A DNA stretch of 64,000 nucleotides from Chitinophagaceae bacterium (GTDB lineage Bacteria > Bacteroidota > Bacteroidia > Chitinophagales > Chitinophagaceae): NCBI GenBank assembly GCA_023957575.1, contig JAMLGU010000002.1:124001-188000 (forward strand). Direction: 5' to 3'. Positions within the stretch are counted from its first letter, which is position 1, and every line of letters starts with the position of its first letter. The translations under genes were made by a program, and so were the position numbers. Of this stretch, positions 1-8,502 are shown one piece after another. Below the pieces are notes generated by a model. That model was not told where the DNA came from. It did not search any database and was given only the letters and a program-made list of their open reading frames with translations.

Positions 1-186
1 CTGAGGCTTAAGCAATAAAGTATTGTTCATCAATGCCGGAGTTAACGGAGGAAATAACGACCAGTTTTGATTGAATCCAATGATCGTATTTTTTTTATCT
101 GTTTCCACCACTGTCTTTTTTTCCTTTTTGCAATAAGAAAAAATTAAAATAGTAATTATCAATATTGAAAATCTGAAAACTCTCAT
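1..186 (-). CDS. Lipoprotein, N-terminal part only (gene runs off the left edge)
   Basis: An open frame of 62 codons begins at the ATG whose complement is at 184-186 and stays open to base 1. The N-terminus has a positively charged start (MRVFR), a hydrophobic stretch and a lipobox-like FSYC at residues 16-19, followed by a Lys-rich tether (KKEKK), so it is very probably an SPII lipoprotein exported across the inner membrane. The rest of the protein lies outside the window, so no function can be given. It is divergent from the acyl-CoA dehydrogenase gene, with about 150 bp between the two starts. Confidence 0.7.
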   Translation of the reverse strand, partial: MRVFRFSILIITILIFSYCKKEKKTVVETDKKNTIIGFNQNWSLFPPLTPALMNNTLLLKPQ

Positions 187-288
187 TTCATAAGAATTCC
201 TTATAATGGAGGCTATCCAATTAGATTACAATAATAAAGAAAGGTTTAATTGAGATAATCTCGCAGATATTTAAAATTACGGATTGCC

Positions 289-320
289 TTTGATATTCAT
301 CATTTTATAGATTAACTTTG
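289..320 (+). promoter_or_regulatory. Bacteroidota-type promoter of the glutaryl-CoA dehydrogenase gene
   Basis: TTTG at 289-292 and TAACTTTG at 313-320 are separated by 20 nt and match the Bacteroidota -33/-7 consensus (TTTG, 19-21 nt, TAnnTTTG). Transcription would start near 326, leaving a leader of about 10 nt before the ATG at 336. The in-frame ATG at 318 lies inside the -7 box, so it cannot be the start of this transcript. Confidence 0.75.
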
Positions 321-335
321 TATCAAATTTGCTAT

Positions 336-1520
336 ATGTCGGTTAAAAAAGATCTGTTTCAAAGCCCTGATTACTTTCAGTTAGACGAATTGCTCACTGA
401 AGAACATATAATGATTCGAGATGCAGTGCGTGCATATATAAAAAAAGATATTTCACCTATTATTGAAGATTATGCACAGCGCGCCGAGTTTCCGGAGCAA
501 ATCGTAAAGCAGTTAGGAGAACTCGGATGCTTCGGACCTACCATTCCTACCGAATATGGCGGCGGCGGACTGGATTATGTGAGCTATGGACTGATGATGC
601 AGGAGCTGGAGCGTGGCGATAGTGGAGTACGTTCCACAGCGTCTGTACAGGGTTCTTTGGTCATGTTCCCCATATTTGCTTTTGGAAGTGAGGAACAAAA
701 GAAAAAATATCTCCCCAAATTAGCAAGTGGCGAATGGTTAGGTTGTTTCGGACTTACAGAACCTAATCATGGCAGCGACCCCGCCAGTATGATTACCAAT
801 ATTAAGGATGCCGGAGACCATGTAATTCTGAATGGAGCAAAAATGTGGATCAGCAATGCGCCATACTCGCAGGTGGCAGTGGTATGGGCAAAAGACGAAT
901 CGGGGGTAGTAAAGGGACTGATTGTGGAAAGAGGAATGGAAGGCTTTACCACTCCTACCACACACGGCAAATGGAGCCTGCGTGCTTCGGCCACCGGTGA
1001 GCTTGTTTTTGACAATGTAAAAGTTCCTAAAGAAAATATGCTGCCCGGCGTTAGTGGAATGAAAGGCCCGCTAAGTTGCCTCACCAAAGCACGTTATGGT
1101 ATTGCCTGGGGTGTCATTGGCGCTGCTATGGACTGCTACGATACGGCAGTACGATACTCAAAGGAAAGAATACAGTTTGGCAAACCAATCGGCGCTTTTC
1201 AGTTGCAACAAAAGAAGCTTGCCGAGATGCTCACCGAAATTACCAAGGCGCAATTACTCAACTGGCGTTTGGGCGTATTGATGGATGAAGGCAAAGCCAC
1301 CCCGCAGCAGGTGAGTATGGCCAAAAGAAATTCATGCGAAGTAGCTACAAATATTTGTCGTGATGCACGACAGATGCTGGGAGGTATGGGGATTACCGGC
1401 GAGTATCCCATCATGCGCCATATCATGAACTTAGAGAGTGTGATTACTTATGAAGGTACGCACGATATTCATCTCCTGATTACGGGGATGGATATTACAG
1501 GGTTCAATGCTTTTAAATAA
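336..1520 (+). CDS. gcdH: Acyl-CoA dehydrogenase, probable glutaryl-CoA dehydrogenase
   Basis: A flavoprotein of 394 residues that would oxidise and decarboxylate glutaryl-CoA to crotonyl-CoA in lysine/tryptophan breakdown, passing electrons to an electron-transfer flavoprotein. The whole acyl-CoA dehydrogenase fold is present: helical N-terminal domain, a middle beta domain with GCFGLTEPNHGSDP near residues 135-148, and a C-terminal helical domain. The catalytic Glu lies in YEGTHDI (about residue 373). The stretch RSTASVQGSLV near residue 100 and the ending DITGFNAF resemble glutaryl-CoA dehydrogenases more than other family members. The start at 336 is chosen over the ATG at 318 because the latter overlaps the promoter -7 box. 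Substrate is inferred from these motifs; another short-chain acyl-CoA remains possible. Confidence 0.88.
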   Translation: MSVKKDLFQSPDYFQLDELLTEEHIMIRDAVRAYIKKDISPIIEDYAQRAEFPEQIVKQLGELGCFGPTIPTEYGGGGLDYVSYGLMMQELERGDSGVRSTASVQGSLVMFPIFAFGSEEQKKKYLPKLASGEWLGCFGLTEPNHGSDPASMITNIKDAGDHVILNGAKMWISNAPYSQVAVVWAKDESGVVKGLIVERGMEGFTTPTTHGKWSLRASATGELVFDNVKVPKENMLPGVSGMKGPLSCLTKARYGIAWGVIGAAMDCYDTAVRYSKERIQFGKPIGAFQLQQKKLAEMLTEITKAQLLNWRLGVLMDEGKATPQQVSMAKRNSCEVATNICRDARQMLGGMGITGEYPIMRHIMNLESVITYEGTHDIHLLITGMDITGFNAFK

Positions 1521-1544
1521 CCCAAGCTGAGATTATTTACGTAT

Positions 1545-2273
1545 TTATGGTTTTACTTGTACTGAATCAGGAGCACAGGAAATTTCCACTTCTGTTTTGC
1601 TCTTGTCAAAACCCGGACTGATATAAGGGATACCGAGATTCAACCCCCGCAATATCAAAAGACAGGCCATGATGCCTACAAATACAGGTACTAACTGACG
1701 CATTTTCTGTCTCACAGCCAATGATACATAACGCCCCGCTATCATCAGTCCAAACATCAGCGGAATAGTGCCTAAACCAAATGCCATCATTAACAATCCT
1801 CCACCTAATACACTTCCGGTGGCCACCGCCGAAGCAATAGCCAGATAAACAAGACCGCAAGGGAGGAGCCCGTTTACATTTCCAATAAAAAAATAAGTTG
1901 CTGTATTTTTGGCGCCATGAAGTAGTTTGGCTAATGTCAGTTTAACTTTTTGATTGAAACGATTGAACAAAGGAATATTTATACTCATTCTTTTTCCAAA
2001 CAAAACAATCAGTAAAATAATCACGCCGATAGCAACCGATAATATTTGCTGATACCCAATCAGAAAAACCGAGTTACCAATCAATCCGAAAAATAAACCC
2101 AGAAGAAAGTAGGTAAAAGCACGACCCAAATTGTAAAGCGAAATTGATAAAATCCTCTTAAAACGATTGGTTTCGTGCAATGGAAGTGATAAGGCCAGCG
2201 GCCCACACATCCCGATGCAGTGAAAACTACCTGCAAGACCAATACCTAATCCTAAAAAAATATAAGAAAACAT
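1545..2273 (-). CDS. SafE/TauE-like membrane protein of the cbb3 oxidase operon
   Basis: Polytopic membrane protein of 242 residues with about six hydrophobic segments. The N-terminus GSFHCIGMCGPLALSLP, with paired cysteines in a first membrane helix, is typical of the DsbD-like TauE/SafE group found next to cbb3 oxidase genes in Bacteroidota. GLLPCGLVYLAIASAVATG near residue 135 is the second conserved Cys/Pro motif. It is the last gene of the ccoS-NO-Q-P-G-H run, 6 bp after the FixH-like gene. Relatives are linked to cytochrome c/copper handling during oxidase maturation; a role in copper or reductant delivery to the oxidase is inferred from context. Annotation as a sulfite exporter would be a name carried over from the family only. 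Confidence 0.82.
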   Translation of the reverse strand: MFSYIFLGLGIGLAGSFHCIGMCGPLALSLPLHETNRFKRILSISLYNLGRAFTYFLLGLFFGLIGNSVFLIGYQQILSVAIGVIILLIVLFGKRMSINIPLFNRFNQKVKLTLAKLLHGAKNTATYFFIGNVNGLLPCGLVYLAIASAVATGSVLGGGLLMMAFGLGTIPLMFGLMIAGRYVSLAVRQKMRQLVPVFVGIMACLLILRGLNLGIPYISPGFDKSKTEVEISCAPDSVQVKP

Positions 2274-2279
2274 AATGGA

Positions 2280-2717
2280 TTATTGAAAAACAATATCCCG
2301 CTCATCAAAATACTCAATATTATTCGATTTCCATCTGGCTCTCATTCTGTAAGCCCCTTTGATAAAATCCTTTTTTGGCAAAATTTGCAAACCAGTAGAG
2401 TCCGTTTGAATTTGATAAATCTTATCCATTGATTTATCGGAAGGTCTTAAAAACTCAAGGGTACTTTCAGTAATATTTTTTGCAGCATCTAAAGGAATCT
2501 GAACCTTTACCTCACTATCCGACTCTGTAACAAGAACAGAGTCATTTAGCCCCTGCATATTTCTTTTTGCATCAATCACTCCCTGATAGGCCAATTCTTT
2601 GTCGTAATAGTTATCATCAATCATTTCATTGGTTTGTCTGTGGGCTACATAAACCATACTCAGGATTCCGACAAGAAAAAATGCCAAAATTAAGATCACT
2701 ATATATTTCCAACTCAT
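2280..2717 (-). CDS. ccoH: FixH/CcoH-like cbb3 oxidase assembly protein
   Basis: A protein of 145 residues with one N-terminal membrane helix (residues 5-26), then YVAHRQTNEMIDDNYYDKELAYQ, the characteristic start of FixH-family proteins, followed by a periplasmic beta-rich domain. FixH/CcoH helps the cbb3 oxidase core assemble and remain stable in the inner membrane. It sits between ccoG (30 bp upstream) and the SafE-like gene (6 bp downstream), the normal order in this phylum. Sequence conservation in this family is low, so the call rests on the N-terminal motif, size and position together. Confidence 0.85.
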   Translation of the reverse strand: MSWKYIVILILAFFLVGILSMVYVAHRQTNEMIDDNYYDKELAYQGVIDAKRNMQGLNDSVLVTESDSEVKVQIPLDAAKNITESTLEFLRPSDKSMDKIYQIQTDSTGLQILPKKDFIKGAYRMRARWKSNNIEYFDERDIVFQ

Positions 2718-2747
2718 TTTTAAATTTTAAATTTACAGAACACCCGC

Positions 2748-4172
2748 TTAAATAAAAGGGCCTAAGAATTTCGACTTTACATCCTGAATTTTTTTCCCAT
2801 TACTGTAAACACCAATATTTACATCAGTGGTTCTTTTTTTTATAGCCGTCTTAGGAATGTCAATAAAGAAGTTAATATCGGTAATGGATTCTTTACCCAA
2901 TACCATTTTGTGGGAGTTAATCATTCGCACTGTTCCGGGAATACCATCTAATTTAATTTCGTAAGGAATTTCGTTCCTTGTCTTATTTATTATTTTGGCC
3001 GAAAACAGATTCCCAAGGCTATCGGCTCCTATCTCCTGATAGAGCTGTCCTTTTACACGAGATACGCTGATATCAATACTTTTTCTGGTAACAATCAGAT
3101 AAGTCATCAGGGCAGTAAGTACAATCAGAATACCGGTATAGGCCTTCATTCTGAAATTGAAATGGAACTTTTCTTTATTTGCAATCTGATTTTCAGACGC
3201 AAATCTTATCAGACCTTTCGGACGACCGATTTTTTCCATCACTCCATCGCAGGCGTCTATACATGCGGTACAACCCACACATTCCATTTGCACTCCATTT
3301 CTGATATCAATGCCCGTAGGGCAAACCTGCACACAAAGGGTACAATCAATACAATCGCCCAGCTCTTGTTCTTGCCCTTTAATTATTTTTCCCCTTGGTT
3401 CTCCTCGGCCATAGTCGTAAGAAACCTGCATCGTATCTTTATCGAAAAGCACACTTTGCATACGGCCATACGGGCAAATGGTGGTACAAACAATATCTCT
3501 TACGTAAGAAAAAACTAAATAAAACAATCCTGTAAAAAATACCAACCCGAAGAAAAGCCCTATATTGTCAACAAAGGGTTCTTTAATAATTTTAACTACC
3601 TCATCTACTCCAAGAATGTAAGCCAAAAAAGTATGGGCAATGAGAAATGAAAAAAGAATGTAAATAGTATGTTTAAGCGTTTTCTTAAAGATTTTTTCTC
3701 TTGTCCAGGAACCGGCATCTAATTTTTTTTGTTGTGCAGGATTTCCCTCTATCCACCACTCTATCGGGCGAAAAACGAACTCCAAAAACACTGTTTGCGG
3801 ACAAACCCATCCACAAAAAAACCTTCCATAAATGATGGTAAACAATGCAATAAAAATGATAGAAGCAACCATTGCCACCGCAAAAATGAAAAAGTCGTTT
3901 GGCCAAAATATTTTACTGAAAAGAATAAATTTGCCTTCCGGAAAATTTATCATGACCAACGGTAAGCCATTCACCTTAATAAAGGGCATTGCAAAGAAAA
4001 TCAACAAGTAAAACCATGATAAGTAGGAACGATAATTATAATACCTGCCTTTGGGTTTAAGGGCATAAACCCATTTGCGTTGCCCATCTTTTGTGGTATT
4101 ACTATGTCTGTCTCTAAAACTTTCGGTTACCTCAACAGTTTTTTTTACTCTTTGAGTAGATTCATTTGCCAT
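2748..4172 (-). CDS. ccoG: Cytochrome c oxidase accessory protein CcoG (FixG), 4Fe-4S
   Basis: Membrane iron-sulfur protein of 474 residues needed for maturation of cbb3 oxidase, probably through copper (II) reduction in the inner membrane. After an N-terminal cytoplasmic part come about five membrane helices, with FCGWVCPQTVFLEF near residues 119-132 and TTICPYGRMQSVLFDKDT near residue 235, both hallmarks of FixG. Two ferredoxin-type clusters follow: CIDCTLCVQVCPTGIDIRNG and CVGCTACIDAC. The C-terminus carries another helix and an Ig-like domain. Length and motif order are normal for the family. It follows ccoP after 19 bp. Confidence 0.95.
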   Translation of the reverse strand: MANESTQRVKKTVEVTESFRDRHSNTTKDGQRKWVYALKPKGRYYNYRSYLSWFYLLIFFAMPFIKVNGLPLVMINFPEGKFILFSKIFWPNDFFIFAVAMVASIIFIALFTIIYGRFFCGWVCPQTVFLEFVFRPIEWWIEGNPAQQKKLDAGSWTREKIFKKTLKHTIYILFSFLIAHTFLAYILGVDEVVKIIKEPFVDNIGLFFGLVFFTGLFYLVFSYVRDIVCTTICPYGRMQSVLFDKDTMQVSYDYGRGEPRGKIIKGQEQELGDCIDCTLCVQVCPTGIDIRNGVQMECVGCTACIDACDGVMEKIGRPKGLIRFASENQIANKEKFHFNFRMKAYTGILIVLTALMTYLIVTRKSIDISVSRVKGQLYQEIGADSLGNLFSAKIINKTRNEIPYEIKLDGIPGTVRMINSHKMVLGKESITDINFFIDIPKTAIKKRTTDVNIGVYSNGKKIQDVKSKFLGPFI

Positions 4173-4191
4173 GATTAGATAAACTCCTTAA

Positions 4192-5385
4192 TTATTTTTT
4201 TGCAGCAGTACTGTCTCCAGTTTTTGCTGCAGCGCTGTCTGCACTACCTGTACCGCCACCGGTAGCATCACCTTTGAAGAGTTCTCCCTGCGGTTCTTTT
4301 GCCCCCGGCGGGTTCGAACCGTGGAGGGTAATAATATAGCTCGACAAATCAGCAATTTGATCGGGGGAGAAAACATCCTTCCAGCTCTGCATTCCTTTCT
4401 CTACCACGCCATATTTAATTGTTTTGAAAATATCATTAATGGTGCCGCCATGCAACCAATAATCATCTGTAAGATTGGGGCCTACGCCGCCTTGTCCTTT
4501 ATCGCCATGGCACACTGCACAGTTTGAAGAAAACAGTTTTTTCCCAGCTTCAATACCGGCGGCATCCACCATTTTTACATTCGTTTCATTTACCTGATCA
4601 CCTCTTGATTTCAGGTATGCATCTTGTTTGATTTTAGCTGCAGCCACTTCCTTTTCATAAGCCTGATATTGATTAGGCGCAGGATTGGGTGCCCAATGGT
4701 ATCTCCACAAATATCCAAATCCAAACACAATACTGGCAATGAAGGTCCATGTGAACCAGGGCGGAAGCACATTATCCAACTCTCGGATACCATCATAACT
4801 GTGTCCCATATCTATGGCTTCTTCACTCTCTATTGATTTAAACTTATTGATACTGTTCCACCACTCAGTGAACGAACTGGCGCTTTTTGGTCTTTCTAAT
4901 TTTGCTTCTGCCATACCTTCAATTCCGGTAAAAAACCGATGCCATCTTAAGAGGGCAATGATGGCCACAATTTCCAATGCAATTATCAACAACAATGAAT
5001 ATTTTAGAATTGTCTCAGTACCAATAGCATCGGATGTTGACGCAGCGCCGGCATCCTGTGCAAATACTGTAGCAGAGCTCATGAGCAATAAACCAATGAT
5101 CATCGTTGCAATTTTACCGCTATTACGCGCCTTTTTTTCTTTATCCAATACAATTTTATATAATGCTATTGAAGACCTTATTAAAAAAGACAGAATTAAT
5201 ATTACAACAAAAAGTGAAACAGCAAGAATTGTAAGAATTATATTAATATCCAGATTCCAGCCCGAAGCGCTTCCCGAACCGGCAGTGGCAGTGGAATCGG
5301 CTTGTTGAGCAAATACAAAATTTGTAATTACTGATAAAAATAATAGGCCAAGGATTTTAAGATAATGGTTATAAAAATTTCTCAT
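4192..5385 (-). CDS. ccoP: cbb3 cytochrome oxidase subunit III (CcoP), mono-haem form
   Basis: Electron-entry subunit of the cbb3 terminal oxidase, 397 residues. The C-terminal half is a cytochrome c domain with a single CXXCH (CAVCH, residues 289-293) followed by GDKGQGGVGPNL and a methionine-containing end. Only one haem-c site is present, whereas proteobacterial CcoP has two. The N-terminal region is unusual in having two secretion-signal-like stretches ending in FAQ (about residues 10-26 and 93-110), each followed by an Ala/Ser/Thr linker and a membrane helix, and then the usual CcoP helix near residue 210 (PPWFTWTFIASIVFGFGYLW). It lies 10 bp after ccoQ and starts the P-G-H part of the operon. 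The long tail is rich in Gly, Ala, Thr and Lys. Confidence 0.92.
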   Translation of the reverse strand: MRNFYNHYLKILGLLFLSVITNFVFAQQADSTATAGSGSASGWNLDINIILTILAVSLFVVILILSFLIRSSIALYKIVLDKEKKARNSGKIATMIIGLLLMSSATVFAQDAGAASTSDAIGTETILKYSLLLIIALEIVAIIALLRWHRFFTGIEGMAEAKLERPKSASSFTEWWNSINKFKSIESEEAIDMGHSYDGIRELDNVLPPWFTWTFIASIVFGFGYLWRYHWAPNPAPNQYQAYEKEVAAAKIKQDAYLKSRGDQVNETNVKMVDAAGIEAGKKLFSSNCAVCHGDKGQGGVGPNLTDDYWLHGGTINDIFKTIKYGVVEKGMQSWKDVFSPDQIADLSSYIITLHGSNPPGAKEPQGELFKGDATGGGTGSADSAAAKTGDSTAAKK

Positions 5386-5395
5386 TTTGTAAGTT

Positions 5396-5563
5396 TTAAT
5401 TATCGTTATCTAAAGGAAGATTTTTCATTTCATTAACGGTCTCATCACTGGTGCGTACCACATAAATTACTATCAACACTGCAAGAATGGTAAATATTAT
5501 TAACGAAATCATTGGATAAATACCCACTCCTGTTATTCTTTCGAGATAGTTAACAAATTTCAT
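5396..5563 (-). CDS. ccoQ: cbb3 oxidase small subunit CcoQ-like protein
   Basis: A 55-residue frame lies between ccoNO and ccoP, where ccoQ belongs. It starts at the ATG complementary to 5561-5563 and ends with TAA at 5396-5398. It contains one membrane helix (about residues 17-36) and then VVRTSDETVNEMKNLPLDND, an acidic cytoplasmic tail. CcoQ/FixQ stabilises the oxidase complex. Sequence identity in this family is weak, so identification depends on location, size and topology. The gaps of 6 bp to ccoNO and 10 bp to ccoP fit a translated operon member. Confidence 0.85.
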   Translation of the reverse strand: MKFVNYLERITGVGIYPMISLIIFTILAVLIVIYVVRTSDETVNEMKNLPLDNDN

Positions 5564-5569
5564 TTGTTT

Positions 5570-7708
5570 TTAATTTTGGGTTAATTGATTATCTGACTGG
5601 GGAGCAGCCTTAATATCTTTGCCCACCCTTTGCAAATAAGCAATCAAGGCTACGATTTCTTTGTTTTCTCCAATCGTAATTTTTTCTTTCTTCAGATTTT
5701 CAGTTATTTTTTTTGCCTGTGCCTTCAAATCATTATTGGCAATAGCCTCATAACCGGCCTGATAAGGCACTCCCATTTTGCGCATTGCATGAATTTTTGA
5801 ATTAGTAGTACCCAGTTCAATTTCCTGCTCAAATAACCAGGGATAAGGTGGCATAATAGACCCCGGCGCCATTGAAGTAGGCTCCAGCATGTGGTTGAAG
5901 TGCCAGCTATCAGGATATTTTCCACCAATACGCGCCAGATCCGGCCCTGTACGTTTACTACCCCATTGGTAAGGATGGTCATAAACAAATTCGCCTGCTT
6001 TGGAGTACTCTCCATATCTTGCTACTTCATAACGGAACGGGCGAATCATCTGAGAGTGGCAATTGTAACATCCCTCTCTCACATAAATATCTCTTCCCTG
6101 CAACTCAAGTGGCGTATATGGTTTCACACTCGAAATAGTAGGGATATTATCTTTTACCAGAAGTGTCGGAATAATTTCAACCATACCACCAATGGCTACT
6201 ACAATAAAGCTCAGTACCAGCAGCATGATGGGTTTTCTTTCAATCAACTGATGCCAGTGTGCTCTTGCAGGTCTTACATAAACCGGCGACAATGCAGGCG
6301 CTTCATGATCTTCAGTAGCAACAAATTTACCTTGTTTAGCTGTTTTTACCAGATTGTAAATCAACATAATAACACCTGTAAGATACAGTGTACCGCCAAT
6401 AGCCCTCAAAATATAGAACGGAATAATTGATTGTACTACGTCCATAAACTGATACTGCAACTGACCTTCAGGAGTAAACGAAGTCATCATAAAATAAGTA
6501 CGAAATGCCGACCAATACATTGGTATGGCATACAATACTATACCCAGCGTACCAATAAGGAAGTGAGAACTTGCCATCTTGGTTGAATACAATTTGGTAT
6601 TAAATAATCTTGGAATCAGCCAATACAACATACCAAAAGTCAAAAACCCGTTCCAACCCAAAGCGCCGATGTGAACGTGTGCAATTGTCCAGTCGCTGTA
6701 GTGAGAAATAGCATTAACACTCTTCAACGACATCATTGGCCCTTCAAAAGTAGCCATACCATAACAAATTACTGCCAAAACATAGAACTTCAGAACCGGG
6801 TCTTCCCTCACTTTGTCCCATGCCCCTCTGAGGGTAAACAAACCATTAAGCATACCTCCCCAACTTGGCAGAATCAGCATTATGGATAGTGTGGTACCCA
6901 GCGCCTGAGCCCAACCGGGCAAAGCAGTAAATAACAGGTGGTGAGGACCAGCCCATATATATATAAATATTAGCGACCAGAAGTGCAGAATACTCAGACG
7001 ATAGGAATAAATCGGCCTATTGGCTGCCTTCGGCAAGAAATAATACATCAGGCCCAGATAAGGAGTAGTAAGGAAAAAAGCCACCGCATTGTGACCATAC
7101 CACCATTGCACCAATGCATCCTGCACACCGGCATAGCCTGAATAGCTTTTGAAAAAGTTTACCGGAATCTCATAAGAGTTCACAATATGCAGCATGGCTA
7201 CCGTAACCCATGAGGCCAGAAAAAACCAAATGGCCACATACAAATGCCTTTCCCGACGATGCAGAATCGTCATAATCATATTGATACCAAAAATTACCCA
7301 CACAATGGTAATGGCAATATCAATCGGCCACTCCAGTTCGGCATATTCTTTAGAAGAAGTCATCCCCATTGGAAGGGTGATGGCGGCTGCCACAATTATT
7401 AATTGCCAGCCCCAGAAATGTATTTTCCCAAATAACTGGCTCCACATTTCTGTTTTTAAAAGTCTTGGCATTGAATAATAAACCGCAGTGAAAATACCAT
7501 TACCTACAAATGCAAATATTACGGCATTGGTGTGTAGCGGCCTCAGGCGGCCAAAGGTGGTGTATTGAATGCCTAAGTTCCAGGAGGGAAATGCCAACTG
7601 AAATGCAATGATTACCCCTACCAACATGCCTATTGCACCCCAGGTGATAGTGGCAATCGCAAATAGCTTTGATAGTTTGTTGTCAATTGTGTACTTCTGT
7701 AGTTCCAT
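5570..7708 (-). CDS. ccoNO: cbb3 cytochrome oxidase, fused subunits I and II (CcoN-CcoO)
   Basis: Catalytic core of the oxygen-reducing, proton-pumping cbb3 oxidase, 712 residues. Residues 1 to about 480 are CcoN: roughly twelve membrane helices with the haem and CuB histidines in WYGHNAVAFFLTTPYLGLMYY, WAGPHHLLFTALP and DWTIAHVHIGALGWNGFLTFG. After a linker and a membrane helix at about residues 494-513, the CcoO part begins and carries one haem-c site (EGCYNCHSQMIRPFR, Cys near 545). In proteobacteria these are two proteins; the fusion is usual in Bacteroidota. ccoS lies only 3 bp upstream, so the two are surely transcribed together. The oxidase has high oxygen affinity and would serve growth at low oxygen. 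Confidence 0.97.
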   Translation of the reverse strand: MELQKYTIDNKLSKLFAIATITWGAIGMLVGVIIAFQLAFPSWNLGIQYTTFGRLRPLHTNAVIFAFVGNGIFTAVYYSMPRLLKTEMWSQLFGKIHFWGWQLIIVAAAITLPMGMTSSKEYAELEWPIDIAITIVWVIFGINMIMTILHRRERHLYVAIWFFLASWVTVAMLHIVNSYEIPVNFFKSYSGYAGVQDALVQWWYGHNAVAFFLTTPYLGLMYYFLPKAANRPIYSYRLSILHFWSLIFIYIWAGPHHLLFTALPGWAQALGTTLSIMLILPSWGGMLNGLFTLRGAWDKVREDPVLKFYVLAVICYGMATFEGPMMSLKSVNAISHYSDWTIAHVHIGALGWNGFLTFGMLYWLIPRLFNTKLYSTKMASSHFLIGTLGIVLYAIPMYWSAFRTYFMMTSFTPEGQLQYQFMDVVQSIIPFYILRAIGGTLYLTGVIMLIYNLVKTAKQGKFVATEDHEAPALSPVYVRPARAHWHQLIERKPIMLLVLSFIVVAIGGMVEIIPTLLVKDNIPTISSVKPYTPLELQGRDIYVREGCYNCHSQMIRPFRYEVARYGEYSKAGEFVYDHPYQWGSKRTGPDLARIGGKYPDSWHFNHMLEPTSMAPGSIMPPYPWLFEQEIELGTTNSKIHAMRKMGVPYQAGYEAIANNDLKAQAKKITENLKKEKITIGENKEIVALIAYLQRVGKDIKAAPQSDNQLTQN

Positions 7709-7711
7709 ACT

Positions 7712-7876
7712 TTAGTTTAATTTATTATTTGTTTTGGTTTTATTATCAAATAAAATACGATTTGGAGGAGAATAATTGTCGTCAAACTGCCCATCCTTCA
7801 CACCCCATAATAACAATACAAGGAATATGCAGGCAATTAAAAGACTAATTATAGCGGTTATAATGATTACTCCCAT
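7712..7876 (-). CDS. ccoS: cbb3 oxidase maturation protein CcoS
   Basis: A 54-residue frame from the ATG complementary to 7874-7876 to TAA at 7712-7714. It has one membrane helix (residues 3-24) followed directly by WGVKDGQFDDNYSPPNRIL, the hallmark CcoS pattern of an aromatic-gly segment, QFDD and a proline-rich end. CcoS is needed for insertion of haem b and CuB into CcoN. It is the first gene of the operon here. In related genomes the copper ATPase gene ccoI normally lies immediately upstream; it does not in this window. Confidence 0.92.
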   Translation of the reverse strand: MGVIIITAIISLLIACIFLVLLLWGVKDGQFDDNYSPPNRILFDNKTKTNNKLN

Positions 7877-8210
7877 AACTAATTATAATGCATAACGCTT
7901 TTACACACTGTACAAAGTTGATAAAGTTGCACGAAAATAAGGTATTTTTATATGCAGAATTTCATATTTTATAAATTTCCTGATCAGGCCTTATTTATAG
8001 GTAAATCAATGTACCAAAACACCTATAATTTTGGCTTAGAACTATGTTTTAAAAATCACTACAAACCGACTAATTTTTTATGAAAGAGGTGCAATTTTTC
8101 GAACAACTCTTTTTTTGACACATTGGGCTCGTACAAATCAAAAATAGAACCAGAAAAAATACTGAAAAGCATTTAATCGGTCAGCCGGATTGACAATATA
8201 ACTTTTTTCA
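7877..8210 (-). other. Upstream region of the cbb3 operon, no gene
   Basis: About 330 bp without a convincing reading frame. It must hold the promoter of the ccoS-NO-Q-P-G-H operon, but no full TTTG/TAnnTTTG pair is seen; the closest is CAACTTTG on the minus strand near 7913-7920. A perfect 10-bp palindrome CCTGATCAGG lies at 7979-7988, about 105 bp before the ccoS start, and could be an operator, but this is only a suggestion. No FNR-type TTGAT-N4-ATCAA site is visible. Confidence 0.4.
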
Positions 8211-8399
8211 GGTTCTACATCCTTGCCCCCCATTACAGGGCCATTTTCGGGTATTACAAAAGGTATGGGACACAGCCTCAAGAATGAAGGCAAGAAAAAA
8301 GACGGTTTGAAAGTGTACCTAATCATAGATGCACACAGCAAAACCCCCGAGTTTGTAAAAACGAGCAAAGCAAAACTTCAGGACAAAAGGATTTTGTAA
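8211..8399 (+). pseudogene. Remnant of an IS4-type (DUF4372-like) transposase
   Basis: Read on the plus strand in one frame, this stretch gives GSTSLPPITGPFSGITKGMG, then KKKDGLKVYLIIDAHSK, then a segment ending LQDKRIL and a stop at 8397-8399. This pattern resembles the second catalytic region of IS4-family transposases of Bacteroidota (DSTT...LF...KGGIKVHTLID...HD..FL). Only about 62 codons survive, there is no start codon and no rest of the transposase on either side, and the expected catalytic Asp of DST is Gly. It is therefore a decayed fragment. The antisense reading frame over it is a shadow. Confidence 0.6.
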
Positions 8400-8492
8400 T
8401 ACCTGAATCTGAGCTCACATTGCATGAATATATTTGACAGGGCATACAATCATTATTTGCAGTTTTTTAGGATAAAGTAGGTTAGTATTCCC

Positions 8493-8500
8493 TAATTTTG
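8493..8500 (+). promoter_or_regulatory. Probable -7 box of the M1 peptidase gene
   Basis: TAATTTTG matches the Bacteroidota -7 consensus TAnnTTTG. There is a T-rich stretch at 8463-8468 in the -33 region but no exact TTTG at the ideal distance. Transcription would start near 8506, so the leader would consist almost only of the hairpin described at 8503-8538. Confidence 0.5.
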
Positions 8501-8502
8501 GC

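Noticed and set aside
318..335. Upstream ATG of the glutaryl-CoA dehydrogenase frame
   Set aside because: It lies inside the -7 box of a consensus promoter, and the extra residues do not belong to the family.
7979..7988. CCTGATCAGG as an FNR site of the cbb3 operon
   Set aside because: It lacks the TTGAT-N4-ATCAA form and a 10-bp palindrome in AT-rich DNA can occur by chance; noted only as a possible operator.
8138..8368. 76-codon frame on the minus strand
   Set aside because: The plus strand shows a transposase remnant here; the minus frame is its shadow and has no homology or start signal.
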